Positions 23,512-38,100 are shown, counted from the stretch's first letter. The stretch: DNA of 64,000 nucleotides from Arsenophonus sp052401645 (GCA_052401645.1 CP198939.1:1612001-1676000), one strand, 5' to 3'. The notes: generated by a model not told the origin, from the sequence alone. Program-made: numbers and translations.

Positions 23512-26500
23512 CTAACCTTAATTATAAATATTAAAAATTGAAAATTATCATCATAATCAATGATATATAGTATCCTACTACCATAACTAGACTTAACAAT
23601 AATGTCTTTTAAGAAAAAAATATAATTCTTAGGAATATCATACTCAATTTAAATATTAATATTTAAATTCTAAATCATTAATTTCTTTTACATAGTAAAA
23701 TATCTAATGTCATTATTAATGATATTTCAAAAGATTAAATGTAATAAATAATATTTTATATAGATTAAAATCAATAAATTATTTTATAACGTATAACTTA
23801 AATATTTTATAATTATTAAGTTTCATTATAATTTAAATTTAATTTAAAAAATTTTTTATTTTTAATAAAATAAAAACAAATTCTTTAATAGTAAATTTTT
23901 TTTAAATATTTATAAAATATCATCAATATAGTAAAATTAATTGATTATCAATATTATATCTTTTAACAAAAAAAATAAATAATAAATAATTTATTTACAT
24001 ACCGATATTTACATTATATAAAATATATCCATATTAAAATTAATATTTAAAATATAAATATATACATATGATCTTAAATCATAGTATTAATATAAAAATT
24101 CAAAATTTATTTCTATTTACAAAATATCTTTAATAAAAAATATTATCACGTTATTAATATATTATAAAAATATATATTATTTAAATTAATAATTTTATAT
24201 TTAATCTAAAGATTATAAATAATATTAAAATTTAATATATAAAATATTGATTTATAGAAATTATATTTAATATAAAATTATAATTATATAATAAAATTTA
24301 TTAAAATATTTAATAGTTTTTTTTAAAATTGATTCTTAAATTAATATTTAACAATCTTAAACAATAATAGAAAGATTTATGATATTTTTTTTAAAAAATT
24401 TATAATTAAATTATAAAAATGAACTTTTATAATAATAATTAAATATTTTATAAAAAAACTAAACTATTACTATTACAGAATGAGAAAATTTATTCTCATA
24501 TTATCAAAGAATATAAATTAACAAAATATTATTATTTATATTTTAAATATATAACTTTGAAGTATAATTTTAATTATATTAAATTTAATAAATACTATTT
24601 AATTAAGTTTATAAATAATAAATCCTGTTTTGATAAAAAATATAAAATAATTGAAATTATATAATAATATATTAAATAATAGAAGAATAAAATATTTTAT
24701 GTTTAAAACTAAAATAATTAATAAGTCATTTTTTTTAAAAAAATAAAAATAATAATATTAAATATCTTATTTATTAGTATAACAATATTTTATTTTGATA
24801 ATTTTTATTAAAATAATAAATAAATTATATATTTTAAATTTAAACTATATTAATTTTAATTAATAAATTAGCTAAAGTCAGTGATAATTTATATTATAAT
24901 ATAATATTATTATAAAAATAATTTATAAATTTAATTTATTTATAAAATTTTAATAATTTTTTTTCAAATTAATTTAAATATTTAAAATATATATGACTAT
25001 AATCAAAATTATCTTAAAAAAAGATAAAAAATAAAATTGCACAATAAAAAATTAATTTACAGATTAATCTTTATTTAAATTTAAAATTAGTTTATAAAAG
25101 TTAATATCATTATTTATTATAAGTTTAATTTATTCTTTATGCTTTTATTATACTTACTCTAATTGAATTTTTTTATTAGTTCATTTTAATTTAGCAGATA
25201 TTATAGTTATTAATTTGATTTATTAAAGCAAATTCTTATTCCTTTGATTTCCACTTTCTTGATATAATAAAAATGATAAACATATTAATAGTTTATTTTA
25301 AATATGATTTATAACTATAAATATTAGTTATTTTTTTATGTTAGTCTATATTTTAAGTTATATAAAACATAACAAATTAAAATTTTATATTTTTATTTAA
25401 TATGTTTTTAATTATTATTTTAGTTAATTTTTTACTATGAAAAAGTTTAATTAAAAACTATTCTGCTCTCTCTAAACCTAATTTTAAATAAATGAAATTA
25501 TCTGAATATTTATTTACTATTATTGCCATATTATAATAAAAAATTATATTTTCTAATATGTATTATTAATTATATAATAACAGTGATAAAAATTATATTA
25601 ATAATCGTTTCATACTTTATTATAATTATATTTATTAAATAAATAATCATATTTAAAGTATAAATAACAGAAAAATAATTATGTATTATACTATAATTAT
25701 AAAAAGTGCTGTATTTTTTATAATACTATATAGTTAAAATACAAATATAATTATTTTTTTACTATATACAATATCATATATAGTTATATTTATAATATTT
25801 ATTGAATAGGTATATAATACCAGATTTTTAATTCACTTTGATTATATTTACTAACCTGAATATATTATAGAAATGTATTCTATAAATAAGATCTATTATA
25901 ATTTATCTATTATATATAAATTTATAATTGCTGTAGTATTTTCTTTAATTTCATTTATTATATTAATATTGAATGACAAATATAATGAATAAGTATTTTA
26001 TGTTAGTTTATTTGCGTTTATATTACTATAGATTATAAACGCGATAGAATTAATGATTTTCGATCTTAACGTTATCTATAATAACAGATAACAACTAATA
26101 TATAAATTCTTAAATAGAATTTATTGTTAGTTCATTATTTTATACAAACTCAATTTTTAGTTTTATTATTTGATTTTATTGGATCCTATGATATTAATTC
26201 ATCAAAGTTGGAAAAGTTCTTAAAGAGGTTTGACTAAAATATTATTATATATATCTAAATAATATTTTCATGAAGATATTTATAACAATATCTATTGATA
26301 TATTTAATTATTTTACTTAATGCATTATTTTTTAATAAAATGAAGAAATTATAAATTAGTGATTTTTATTATTTAAAATATATAATTTAACTAATTTCAA
26401 TATATATCATTGATATAAATTTAGTTTTTATAACACATTAATATTTCATATATTAAATATTTTTTAATAAATTTTGATATAATCAATTAACATAATAAAA

Positions 26501-27767
26501 TATTAATTAGATATATATTATTAAGATATTTTAAAAAGTTATTAACTTTTTAAAATGATATATTTTTATTTATTTTAATAATGAAATGACTGTCTATATG
26601 ACAGATGGATATTTATCTTAACTCAATAAATTAACAATATAGAAATTTTATTATTAAATTATTCTTAATTATTAAATTTTAAATTAATTAAAATGTTTTA
26701 TTTTAAAATCTTTTTAAATAAAAAAAATTACTTATAAGAAAATATTCTTAATACTGAAAAATAAATTTAAATAAATTTTATTTATATAGGAATCTTTTAA
26801 TTATTAGTATTTTGAAAAAAAATTATTCAATATTATATTCTAAATTATATTAAATATAATTTAAAATATAAATATATATAATATATTATATATCTTTGCT
26901 TAAGTTTAATTTCAATGATATTAGTAAAATTAATAAAATTGTTTTATATTAGTAAAATTTACTAAATTAAAATTACTATTATTTAGTATTAAAATACTAA
27001 TAATTATATTTTTATTCAAAATTTTTTATTAATTTTGATTTTTAATTTATTTTTAACAATTAAATATTTTCAATTAAATTATTATTTAAATTTATTAAAT
27101 ATTATTATTTTTTTTTTAAAAAATTATATTTTATAAATAAAAAAAACAAAAGAAAATTTATTAAAAATAAATAATCATTTTTAATAATTATTAAAATAAT
27201 ATTCTCTTACTTATTGAAATAATATATTTCCTTAATCAATTTTTATTAATTAATAATTAATTATTTTATTTAAATTAATACATATAAAACAGTATTTAAA
27301 ATTATTGTCGTTAAATAATTTTAGTAAATAGTAAAATAATCAATCATTAATTAAAAATTTTAAATTTTAATTATAATTTAATTGTTATATAAAAAAAATT
27401 TTTTCTATTTGAATATATATTTAATAATAGATATAAATTAAAACAATTTATTTAATATAATTTATTTTATTAAGTAAAAATATTTATCAAAAAAAATATC
27501 AATAGGACTATATTGTATTTTATTAATAATTAAATATAAAAATAAGAATTTTTTTAAATATTTTATCTAATAAATTGATTAATAAATATTACTTATGGTA
27601 ATTTTGCATTACAATAATTTATCTGATAGCAAAATAATAAATTTAAAATAGAAAAATTAAAAATAAATATATGTATAATATATAATTAACTAAAATTAAT
27701 AATAATGAGAAATTATTTTCCATAATTATAATAAATACATTAATTAAGATAAAGAGTTTTTATTATA

Positions 27768-29600
27768 GTGTGTGAACTATTCAAACCAAAAATATTTTTA
27801 AAAAATTTAATTAATCAACCAGGTGTATATCGTATGTACGATGCATCTGAAAAAGTTATTTATGTTGGTAAAGCGAAAAATTTAAAAAAACGTTTATCTA
27901 GTTATTTTAGAAAACAGATAACAAATAGTAAAATAGAACAGCTTGTTAAAAATATTGCTAAAATTGATATTACAGTAACGCATACAGAAACAGAAGCTTT
28001 ATTACTTGAACATAATTATATTAAATTTTATCAACCTCGTTATAATGTTCTATTAATGGATGATAAATCCTATCCTTATATATTTTTAAGTGCAGATAAA
28101 TATCCTCGTTTAACTATTCATCGTGGTAATATGAAAATAAAAGGTGATTATTTTGGTCCATTCCCAAGTATTTATGCCGTTAAAAAAGTATTATCTTTAT
28201 TACAAAAACTTTTTCCATTGCGTAATTGTGAAAATAGCGTTTATCATAACCGCTCTAGGCCATGTCTTCAATATCAAATTAATCATTGTCTTGGTCCTTG
28301 TATTAAGAAATTTACTGATGATTATAAATATAATCAGCAAGTAGAATGTGTTCGTTTATTTTTATTAGGTAATGATCAACAGGTTATTAATCAGTTAATA
28401 AAAAATATGGAGCAAGCTAGTCAAAATCTTAACTTTGAAAATGCAATTTATTATCGTGATCAGATAAAATCTATAAGAGTAGTAATAAATAAACAATTTA
28501 TCACAACTAATACAAAAGATTTAGATGTAATTAGTGTTGCTTATCGTTTAGGAATTGCCTGTATTCAAGTACTTTTCATTAGACAAGGAAAAGTACTTGG
28601 TAGTCGTAATTATTATCCAATTATTCCAGAAAATACACAATTAACTGAAGTTGTACAAACATTTTTAGGACAATTTTATTTATATGGCAACAAAATTCGC
28701 TCTTTACCAATAGAAATATTGTTAGATTTTTTTTTACCAAAAAAAACACTATTAGCTAATTCATTAGCTAAGATAGCTGGACGAGAAATTAAAATTCAAA
28801 TAAACCCACGAGGAATAAAATCTAAGTTTTTAAAACTAGCTCGTACTAATGCATTAACAGCATTGGAAACAAAAATTTTAGAAAAATCTACGATTCAGAG
28901 AAGAATGGAAGCATTAGCTAACTTGCTAGAATTAAAAAAAATTCACCGAATTGAATGTTTTGATATCAGTCATATTTCAGGAGAGCAAACTGTAGCATCT
29001 TGTGTTGTTTTTGATGGTAATGGGCCATTACGTTCAGAATATCGCCGTTATAATATAATTAATATTACTCCTAATGATGATTATGCTGCTATGCATCAAG
29101 TTTTAATTAAGCGTTATGATAAATATCTAGATAAAAGTAAAATACCAGATATTATTTTTATTGATGGTGGAAAAGGACACCTAAAAAAAGCAATCAATAT
29201 ATTTAAGACATTAAATGTAAATTGGGATACTAGTCAATTAAAACTAATAGGAATAGCTAAAGATAAAACTCGAAAACCAGGCTTAGAAAAATTATTTTTA
29301 AAATCTAATGGTAAAGGTTTTTCATTACCACAAAATTCATTAGCATTACATATAATACAAAATATTCGCGATGAGTCACATAATCACGCGATTACTGGAC
29401 ATCGTCAACGTATGATAAAAATTAAAAATACTAGCACTTTAGAATGCATTAAAGGTATTGGCCCAAAGCGTAGACAAATTTTACTTAAATATATGGGTGG
29501 ATTGCAAACTCTACGTAATGCAAGTATTGATGAAATTATGAAATTACCAACAATTTCATTTATATTAGCAGAAAAAATTTTTAATGCATTAAAGCAATAA
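27768..29600 (+). CDS. uvrC: Excinuclease ABC subunit C
   Basis: Nuclease of UvrABC nucleotide-excision repair; it cuts the damaged strand on both sides of a lesion held by UvrB. The 610-residue product equals the length of E. coli UvrC. Domains in order: GIY-YIG nuclease at about 17-95 (GVYRMYD, IYVGKAKNLKKRL), a cysteine cluster at about 155-178, a UVR/UvrB-binding helix at about 205-240, an RNase-H-like endonuclease with ECFDISH and FIDGGKG aspartates and the later DESHNHA histidine, and a C-terminal helix-hairpin-helix pair (IKGIGPKRRQ). The GTG start at 27768 matches the GTG of E. coli uvrC. T9 and A8 homopolymers near 28,729-28,746 are in frame. pgsA follows after 51 bp, as in E. coli. 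Confidence 0.97.
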   Translation: MCELFKPKIFLKNLINQPGVYRMYDASEKVIYVGKAKNLKKRLSSYFRKQITNSKIEQLVKNIAKIDITVTHTETEALLLEHNYIKFYQPRYNVLLMDDKSYPYIFLSADKYPRLTIHRGNMKIKGDYFGPFPSIYAVKKVLSLLQKLFPLRNCENSVYHNRSRPCLQYQINHCLGPCIKKFTDDYKYNQQVECVRLFLLGNDQQVINQLIKNMEQASQNLNFENAIYYRDQIKSIRVVINKQFITTNTKDLDVISVAYRLGIACIQVLFIRQGKVLGSRNYYPIIPENTQLTEVVQTFLGQFYLYGNKIRSLPIEILLDFFLPKKTLLANSLAKIAGREIKIQINPRGIKSKFLKLARTNALTALETKILEKSTIQRRMEALANLLELKKIHRIECFDISHISGEQTVASCVVFDGNGPLRSEYRRYNIINITPNDDYAAMHQVLIKRYDKYLDKSKIPDIIFIDGGKGHLKKAINIFKTLNVNWDTSQLKLIGIAKDKTRKPGLEKLFLKSNGKGFSLPQNSLALHIIQNIRDESHNHAITGHRQRMIKIKNTSTLECIKGIGPKRRQILLKYMGGLQTLRNASIDEIMKLPTISFILAEKIFNALKQ

Positions 29601-29651
29601 ACATGTTGGAATTATATATATTTTATTTTGTCTAAATAGTCATAGGATATG

Positions 29652-30203
29652 ATGCAAATAAATATCCCAACTTTATTAACACTTTTCCGTATCATATTGA
29701 TTCCGTTTTTCGTGTTATTTTTTTATCTTCCTTTTTGTTGGGCACCTTTTTTTTGTGCATTTTTTTTTATCGTTGCTGCGTTAACAGATTTATTTGATGG
29801 TTTTCTTGCTAGATCTTGGCAACAAACAACTAAATTTGGTGCATTTTTAGATCCTATTGCTGATAAGATTATGGTAGTAACAGCATTAGTATTAGTGACT
29901 GATTATTATCATTCCTGGTTAATCACATTACCAACAGTAACTATAATTATACGTGAAATTATTATTTCCTCATTACGAGGATGGATGATAACAGAAGTAG
30001 ATAAACATAGCTATTTATCTGTTTCTTTTACAGGAAAGTTTAAAACAACAGCTCAAATGATTTCATTAACTGTATTGCTATGGCATCCTAATATTCAAAT
30101 TAAAATAATTGGTATTATATTACTTTATTTTTCAACCATTCTAACATTTTTATCTATGTTTCAATATTTATTTATTGTTTGGAAAACTTTAAATAAAACT
30201 TAA
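29652..30203 (+). CDS. pgsA: Phosphatidylglycerophosphate synthase
   Basis: Inner-membrane CDP-alcohol phosphatidyltransferase joining CDP-diacylglycerol and glycerol-3-phosphate, the committed step to phosphatidylglycerol and cardiolipin. The full signature D-x2-D-G-x2-A-R-x8-G-x3-D-x3-D is present from DLFDG to DPIAD at about residues 46-68. Several hydrophobic helices follow. Starting at the second of two adjacent ATG codons (29652) gives MQINIPTLLTLFR, like E. coli MQFNIPTLLTLFR, 183 residues against 182; AGGA lies four bases before it. It follows uvrC and precedes the Gly-Cys-Leu tRNA cluster, the E. coli order. Its substrate comes from CdsA, also in the window. Confidence 0.97.
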   Translation: MQINIPTLLTLFRIILIPFFVLFFYLPFCWAPFFCAFFFIVAALTDLFDGFLARSWQQTTKFGAFLDPIADKIMVVTALVLVTDYYHSWLITLPTVTIIIREIIISSLRGWMITEVDKHSYLSVSFTGKFKTTAQMISLTVLLWHPNIQIKIIGIILLYFSTILTFLSMFQYLFIVWKTLNKT

Positions 30204-30252
30204 TAGAAATTATTAAAAATCAGTAAATAAATAAAATTAATAAATAATAGTA

Positions 30253-30280
30253 TTGACTCAATAAAGGAAACAAGTAAAAT
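30253..30280 (+). promoter_or_regulatory. Promoter of the Gly-Cys-Leu tRNA operon
   Basis: TTGACT (30253-30258) and TAAAAT (30275-30280) are separated by 16 bp. The -10 box is followed by GCAACGC, a G/C-rich discriminator of the kind seen at stable-RNA promoters under stringent control and striking in this AT-rich DNA. It lies about 75 bp before the first tRNA. Confidence 0.6.
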
Positions 30281-30352
30281 GCAACGCATAAAACTAATTA
30301 ATTTTACTTTTAATGTATATATTGATTATATAATTATAACCAAAATAAATAT

Positions 30353-30428
<76 letters not shown>

Positions 30429-30462
30429 TATAATATTCTACTATATGAATAAATTTTAATAT

Positions 30463-30535
30463 GGCGCGTTGGCAGAATGGCAATATGCAGCGGATTGCAA
30501 ATCCGCATACCTCGGTTCAACTCCGGGACGCGCCT
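30463..30535 (+). tRNA. cysT: tRNA-Cys (GCA anticodon)
   Basis: Acceptor stem GGCGCGT / ACGCGCC, anticodon GCA (30497-30499), T arm with GGTTCAACTCC, discriminator T at 30535. The next bases are TAA instead of CCA, so the 3' end is not encoded. Second tRNA of the glyW-cysT-leuZ order. Confidence 0.97.
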
Positions 30536-30557
30536 TAAATATTTATATAATCCAAAA

Positions 30558-30641
30558 GCCCAGGTGGTGAAATCGGTAGACACAAGGGACTTAAAATCCC
30601 TCGGATTCAAAACTGTGCGGGTTCAAGTCCCGCCCTGGGCA
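30558..30641 (+). tRNA. leuZ: tRNA-Leu (TAA anticodon)
   Basis: Class II tRNA with a long variable arm. Acceptor stem GCCCAGG / CCTGGGC, anticodon TAA (30592-30594), T arm GCGGGTTCAAGTCCCGC, discriminator A at 30641. It is followed by TCA, one change from CCA. Length and sequence match E. coli leuZ closely; third of the cluster. Confidence 0.97.
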
Positions 30642-33356
30642 TCATATATATTAACTTTATTATTATGAATAAAATAATATAAAAACAGATATTTTATAAA
30701 AATTTTATAATCAAAAAAAATTTTTAAAACTTTATTAATTTATTATTTTCTTATAATATATAAACAATTTTAATTCTTATATTTAATCTTGAAATATATT
30801 ATTAACCTTTATAGCATATATAATATTAATTATTTTGTTATGAATTTCAATTAAAATTTAAAATATATTATGATTCTAAATCATAAAGAAATTAGATCTA
30901 GATTAATCTATTTGAATTTTCCATCTTATTAAAATTTTCATTACTAGATATTAAAGTTATTTCGCTAATATTTAAGAAATATATACTATTTATATAGTAC
31001 ATAGATAGATTAATTATTACTTTGCTTAATTATAATTTTAATAATTAAAATGATATCTTCAAATCATATTGAATATTTTATTTATAAAACTCTATTTTTA
31101 TTTTCTAAATCGATATTTATTCATAAAATAAATTAATTTTTCTTTAATAAAGAATATAATCTTAAATATCAAAAAGAGGTTCTACTTTAACTTTATATAT
31201 GAAAATATAAGTGAGTAAACCATATTGGAATTTGAACTATTTAATTATCTTTTTTTAAAAAAACATTAAATTCAATATATATACATTATATATGTATATA
31301 ATTATATTTTTTAAAATTTAAGATATTTTATATTAATTGTTTTTGTCAATTTGAACTCATAGTAAAATTTGAAATCAGTAATATAAAAGTTATTATATTC
31401 AATATTCTGATCTTCATTTTGATTCTATAAATCTATTCAAATAGAATATTATTTAATGTTTTTATTTTAATAAGATTAAACATTGCATTTCTAAATTAGA
31501 ATATTTTTTAAAACGTTTTAATAATCTTTTTTATTTTAAAATTAATTTAATAAAATTATCTAATACAAAAAAATTATTGAATAAATCAATAATATTTATT
31601 CATTAGCATAATTATTTTTATAAGTTTATCATGCAACTTCTATAAAATTAACATTAAAGTTATATTAAAGCTATAGAATCTTATTAACTATTATTAATAT
31701 TATTATAAATTTTAAAAAAATAAATTACAATTGATACTAGAAATATAACAATAATGATTAATTGTAGAAACTATTTTATATTTCAATTATTTTAATTTAA
31801 AATTGAAAAACATAAGTTTAATATTTTATATATATTTATTATACTTCTTTTTCAATTAATAGTATTATAATTAAATTATTTTATATATGAAAATAATCAT
31901 TCAATTGATTTATAAAAATTTAACTACTTTAAGTAAAATTAAACATTATTTAAATAAACTTTATATCTTAATAAATATCTATAAAATATATAGTATTTTT
32001 ACTATATAATTTTTATTTTTCATAATATTTATTATAAGTTTTTAAATTTATTTATTTTAAAGTTAATATAGATAATTTGAATTAAATTATTAATTTAAAC
32101 CTTTTTATAAAAAATAGTAATATAAATAAATCAATAATATGTAATAAATAAACTATCATAAAATTAATAAACGATTAACTATTTACTTCATAAATGAAAA
32201 TTTCTTAATTCAGTGCGTTTAAATTTATTTTTTCTATCTAAATATGGTTATATAAGTAAGATAAAATATATTAATATAAAAATAAATATTATTAATTATA
32301 TTAAAGATTAATATATATGATAAATAAGTTGAATAAAATTAAATTTTTTCGCTTAATTTCAATTAAGATTAACTTATTTTTTAATATAAATAACTTTTAA
32401 ATTAATATTTTTAAAATATTAAATTTATATTTATATCATTTAACTATTATTTAACATATATTTAGTTAAAAAAATTTTCTCTATTAATTTTAATTAAATA
32501 CATATATACGTTACTCTTTAATATATTTATAACAATCATTCTATAATTGCTAGAGATTAAAATCTAAGATAAAATTACTTTTTTATTTTAAACTCTTTTT
32601 TAAATATTAAATAATCTATTCTTTATTAATATACTATTATTTTCTTTAACTTTTTTTTCAAATAATTTTAAATATAATATGAATTTATATTTAAAAGATT
32701 AATATAATAACTAATTTTTCTATAAAAATATTTTATAGAATTCAATTTCAAAAATAAATCTCTTATTTTCTTATTTAAAATCACTTTTACTTTACTTTTT
32801 ATTATTTTATCAAATATATATAATAATGATATTATCAATAAAAACAAAAAAATGAATTATAAACTATTATGTCTAATAAAATTGATATAATTTATTAGAT
32901 ATTTTTTATACTACTACTATATATGATATAAAAATAAAAAAAATAAAATATCACTACTATCACTCATAAATTTAAATTATATAAATAATTTAATAAGTAA
33001 ATTAAAAAAATGATAATTAATTTTCTATATTAAAAACAAGAATCAATATTTAGATATTTTCTAATTAAATGGATATATCTTTAATATAAAGATAATTCAT
33101 CTAATATTTTAGATTGATAAATAATTAAATCGTTAATTAATTAACTTCTTAAACAAAATATAATAACTACTACTCTTAATTATTTTTACATCATTAAAAT
33201 TTTATAATTACTTGAAAGAATATTTTTAATATTATGTAAATTATCTACATATCATTAATAATATTTTTTTTAAAATAACTAATAAACTTTTCAACTTAAA
33301 AAACAAAAAAAAAATCATACTAATATTTTGGTTATCAAATATTTACTTACATATCA

Positions 33357-33384
33357 ATTTTATTCTATATAAATAGAATAAAAT
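33357..33384. repeat. Inverted repeat, 12-bp arms, 4-nt loop
   Basis: Arms 33357-33368 and 33373-33384 are exact complements; followed on the plus strand by TTTT after one base. Confidence 0.5.
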
Positions 33385-34588
33385 ATTTTAAAAAATAATT
33401 TATCAATAAATTTTTTTTTATGAATTATAAAGTGATTTATTAGTTATATATAATTAGTAAGAAGTTAATTATAAATTATATTGATTTCTTAAGTTATAAT
33501 TACAATAATTACTATCTATTTTATTCTAGTAAAAACTTTAAATACTTAAAAGAAATATATTCATATTTTAATTAATGATATTAAAATATAAAACTTTTTT
33601 TTAAAAAAATCATATATAATATATTAATTGATTATAATAATTATTTGCTTACTTAAATAAAACGCAAATTCATATAAATTTAATTTATTATTTCTAATAT
33701 ATTCGAATAAATTACAAAAAATATTAATACAATAAAATAAAATTTAATAATAAACTAAAAGATAGCATTATGATATAAATACTCTTATTATTAATTATAT
33801 TATATATTAAATACATCTATTCAGTTAAATATGTATAAATAACGATTATTTATCTTTTAAAACATAAATATTTTAATTATTTATAAAATAAATAAATATA
33901 AAATATATATAAAATATTATAACAATAAGATAAGTTATATTAAAAGTTAATAATAAAAATAGAATTTTACATTTAGTAAGATAGATAACATTTATAATAT
34001 ATATAAAATAAGATAAAACATAATGAATTAATTTAATTTGTATATATTTTTATAAATAAAATTTCAAATAGTTTTTATAATTAATAGAGAATGCTGAAGA
34101 TAATATTGATTTTCGATTTGATAACTCATAATTATTCTCTTCTATATAACAACTATTCATTTATTTATCAAGATAAAGTTTCTTCAAACGTTAAAAAAAA
34201 CTAGTAAGTTTATGGATGTAACTATTACAATTATAATTCATATAAATAATTATTAAAAAATGTTCATACTACTTTTGCTTATTTTAGTAAATATTCTTGT
34301 ATCACTAATATTATTTAATTATCATTTGATTTTTCACTCAGTATAATAAATTCTCTATAATTTAGAGAATAATGTTAAAAAAAATAATTAAATATCGTAT
34401 AAATTTATATATTTTTTATATAGTCTTTATAGACTAAATATCATTGAAAATAAGAAAAAATAATATATCTATATTCTGAAAATTACAATTATAATTAGAA
34501 TCAATTATAATATTACTTTAATTATTTAAATTAAAATAATTAATATTATAAAATATATCTTTATCATTTTTTAAATAAAATTTCATAT

Positions 34589-34613
34589 TTTATCGTAATT
34601 TTATTACGATAAA
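34589..34613. repeat. Hairpin, 11-bp arms, loop TTT
   Basis: Arms 34589-34599 and 34603-34613 pair fully, with two G-C pairs (ATCGTAAT / ATTACGAT). Terminator-like size, no adjacent gene. Confidence 0.5.
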
Positions 34614-35114
34614 GTTCGTTTCTTAATTTTAAAATATCACTTTATCTAACATTTTTAAAAATTACTTAATAAAATAAATGATATGTTATCACAGATGATT
34701 TACTATAAATTTTATGTTATAAACTCTCTATTGTTAGTGTTCTGCAATTATATCCACTGTATTATAATGATATATTTTATAATAACAATATAAACTATAA
34801 ATAACAAAAATTTAAATGATTCAATTCATATTTTGTTATGTATTAATGCATGATGATGTCTTATCTTAATAATGTCCTTTTAATATTTTCATTTTTTATT
34901 AAAAATTTTATAAATTGATACTATCCTTAACATTTTTAAATAAAATATATTTGTAATATCATTCTAAATAATCTTATGCAATAATTTTCATTAAGATATT
35001 TAAAATATCCTTTACTAATAAAAGTTTTATATTAATGAAACAAAAGATATCTATTTTAATTTATTAAAAATATAACATATAATGTTTTTTGAATCTTATT
35101 CAATCAATTCAATA

Positions 35115-35146
35115 TTATTACAATTTTAAATTTAAAATTGTAATAA
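35115..35146. repeat. Perfect 32-bp palindrome
   Basis: Bases 35115-35130 and 35131-35146 are exact reverse complements with one C-G pair. Confidence 0.65.
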
Positions 35147-38100
35147 ACTATATAAATTACTTACCATAAATAAGAACTTTTTATCCATGTAATTTATATT
35201 TAACATTTATAATGAAATTACCATTTCAATTGCTAATTAACTATATATTTATATTTTATTTGAAATGATAAGTAAATAATTATAAATTATTAGTTTAATT
35301 GTTAATATAATAACATTTATACACTTTTTAAAATTTTAAATATAAAATAATTCAATTTTAAAATTAATGATATTTTAACAAGCTTTTTAGCTTATTTCAA
35401 ATATTAATAATTAATGTATAATCTATTAAAATTTGTTTATTAATTATAAAATACTAAAATTTTAAATTTTTATTAATACGATATTTATATTGTTATGAGT
35501 AATATATGATCACTTAATTATCTACTCTTATTATTCTCATTTGTAAACTTCTATAGAAAAGAAACTTAATGATAACATAAATTTTCATTATAGTTTTATC
35601 AGACATTAAGTTTTATAAGTTTTATCTAAATATTAGAAAATAATTAATAATAATTAATTATTTTATATAAAATACATTAATTATACGATTTATCTTTTAT
35701 AAAACTTTAAACGAGAATCTAATTACCATCTATTTATAGAGAATAGAAAGATATTAAATTATAACATAAAGAATAAATAAATCATTCATAAATTTATTTA
35801 GTTAAATGAAATTTAGAGTTAATCATTTTTATCTGAATACTAAAAGTATCTTTTTTTTATTTTTTTATAGTAAAATACTATATATGTAATGCATAACCAA
35901 TTAAGTAAAATACTATATAAAAATATTTTATATTTTTTTGGTCTATTGATTTTTATTTCTTATCATTAGATATAAATAGTTTAAAGAAATCTCTTTTCTG
36001 AATTAATCTTTATTATGTATTGAAATAAATACAGATTTTTTAATATTATTATTATAAAATTTTATGTTTTTAATAAAAAATCAAATTTTTATATTATAGA
36101 AAATAGTTTTCATAATTATATACTATATATGATTAAAGTTTTTATAGTAATAATTATATATTAAATAGAAAATAAATGATGATAATTATAAAGATGTATT
36201 TAACTATATTTGTTGTTTAAATTATCAGTATTATATCAATTAACCAATAGTTGATATAAGTATTTCTAAATGAAAAATTCATAATTTATTTTTGATATGT
36301 AGTTTAGCAAAACAATAAAATATCTTCTATCATATTATTTGCTTAGTTAAAAAGTAAAATTAGTAATTTGATACAAGACTCTTTTTTAAAGATAAATTTA
36401 AACTATAAAATATAATATATTGTTTTATCAATTAATACTTAAAGTTATAATTATAAATTTTATATTATTAATATATTCAATAAATTAGAAGTATTTTAAT
36501 CTATCTATCCGAGATTATAAACTACATAAGATCTACTTAATTTACATATGTTTTAAAGATATCCTATCTTTTTTAAGTATTTTTTTTCTTTAGTTAATAC
36601 TCATATTTATATTTATAAATACTTTTATTTCTTTATTAGAAGATAAAATTATACTAAGTTAAGTAAATAGTATTTATCTGATATTAAAATTAGTAAGTAA
36701 AATAATTTCATTAATATACTAATTTTAATTCATTTAATTTTACTAAAGGAATAAAATCTCCTTAATTAATTAAAATATTATCTAGTTATTAACTATTTTA
36801 ATTTGCAATAATTTATTTATATTAACTTATTTTATTAAAATTTTTTTCAAAAAAAAATTAAATTTTTATTAAAGATTAAATATTTATTTATAAAATAAAA
36901 TAATTTATATAAGCAAAAAATAACGTATTTATTAATATAATAATTTATGGAATTTTTTTATTTTTATCATAAATATAAAACTTAAGAATAATATTTATAT
37001 TATATATAAAATATAAATAAAATCAGGCTTATATAGCTAATAATTAAACATTGTATCTAGCTATTAACTAATAATCTTATTTGTAGAAATGATAACATTA
37101 ACTTATAATTATATCTATAATATTTTTATATAATAACTACAAAAGAAAAAAATTTTTGAATGAAATATATTTATATAAATTTTTAATATCTTTGATATTT
37201 ATTTTTTATTTAATTATATATTTAATAGCTATTTTTATGATTAACTCAATTAAATTAATGTTACTTTTTAGTAAAATAGATAATTGTAAAATATTTAAAA
37301 TGATATTAACTAATAATTTTTATGTATATTTAAATAAATAAGGAAAATATATATACCTTATTTAATTTTACTTAAATAAGTTTATATTTTAATTAAATAA
37401 ACATGTTAGTTAAGTTTTAACACTTCCTTTTTAATATTATTAAAATTGCTTTAAAATAGCATAATAGTAAAATTAATAAAGAAATAAAACTTAATTAAAT
37501 GTTAGTTAACTGTAAATATTTCTATCTTTTTTTTTGATTAATAAATTTACCTTTTAAATAAGTTTCTTAACTTATATAAAGTTATGATTTTCTTGTTATA
37601 TTTTTTGATATCTTACTTAATTTTAAACCACTTTAATAAAGATTTATATTAACTTTTATTTAATAAGATATAATCATAATATTTATTAATAAATAATTTA
37701 AGACTTGATACAAATGATTATGCATATAATTCAAAAAAGCATTTATATATATTTATATATTTTATTTTAATATTATCATATAAATTATAGTAGAATTCAT
37801 TTACTCAAGTAAAAGGTTAAGGTGTTTTTGTAATAATTACAATAATATTTAATAACATTAGTAAGTATATTAAAATAAATGAATTTTCTGAATTATCATT
37901 ACTACTGTATTGCAATAATTCTAAAGATAAACTCATAAGTTTTAATGTTTTAATCGACTTTATATAGTTGTATAAATAAAGAATATGTTATATAAGCAAT
38001 AGTTATAATTTACTAAGTTGAAATTCAATATTATTTATATACTTTCTATTAACATTAAAAATGTTCAATATTGAATCTCTAGTAAAAGAGACAACTAAAT

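Larger units (their letters stand above)
20226..27700. other. Gene desert of about 7.5 kb
   Basis: No supported gene. Notable structures are the nested hairpin at 22661-22730, the hairpin at 22913-22953, a hairpin at 23484-23511, and a slightly less AT-rich stretch at about 25,980-26,240 holding two short G/C-bearing hairpins. In E. coli the gene before uvrC is uvrY; no trace of it is readable here. Confidence 0.8.

Noticed and set aside
37156..37341. 61-codon frame in the large desert, hydrophobic N-terminal half
   Set aside because: Its hydrophobic look comes from TTT/ATT/TTA codons expected in random A+T DNA; no ribosome site and no family resemblance.
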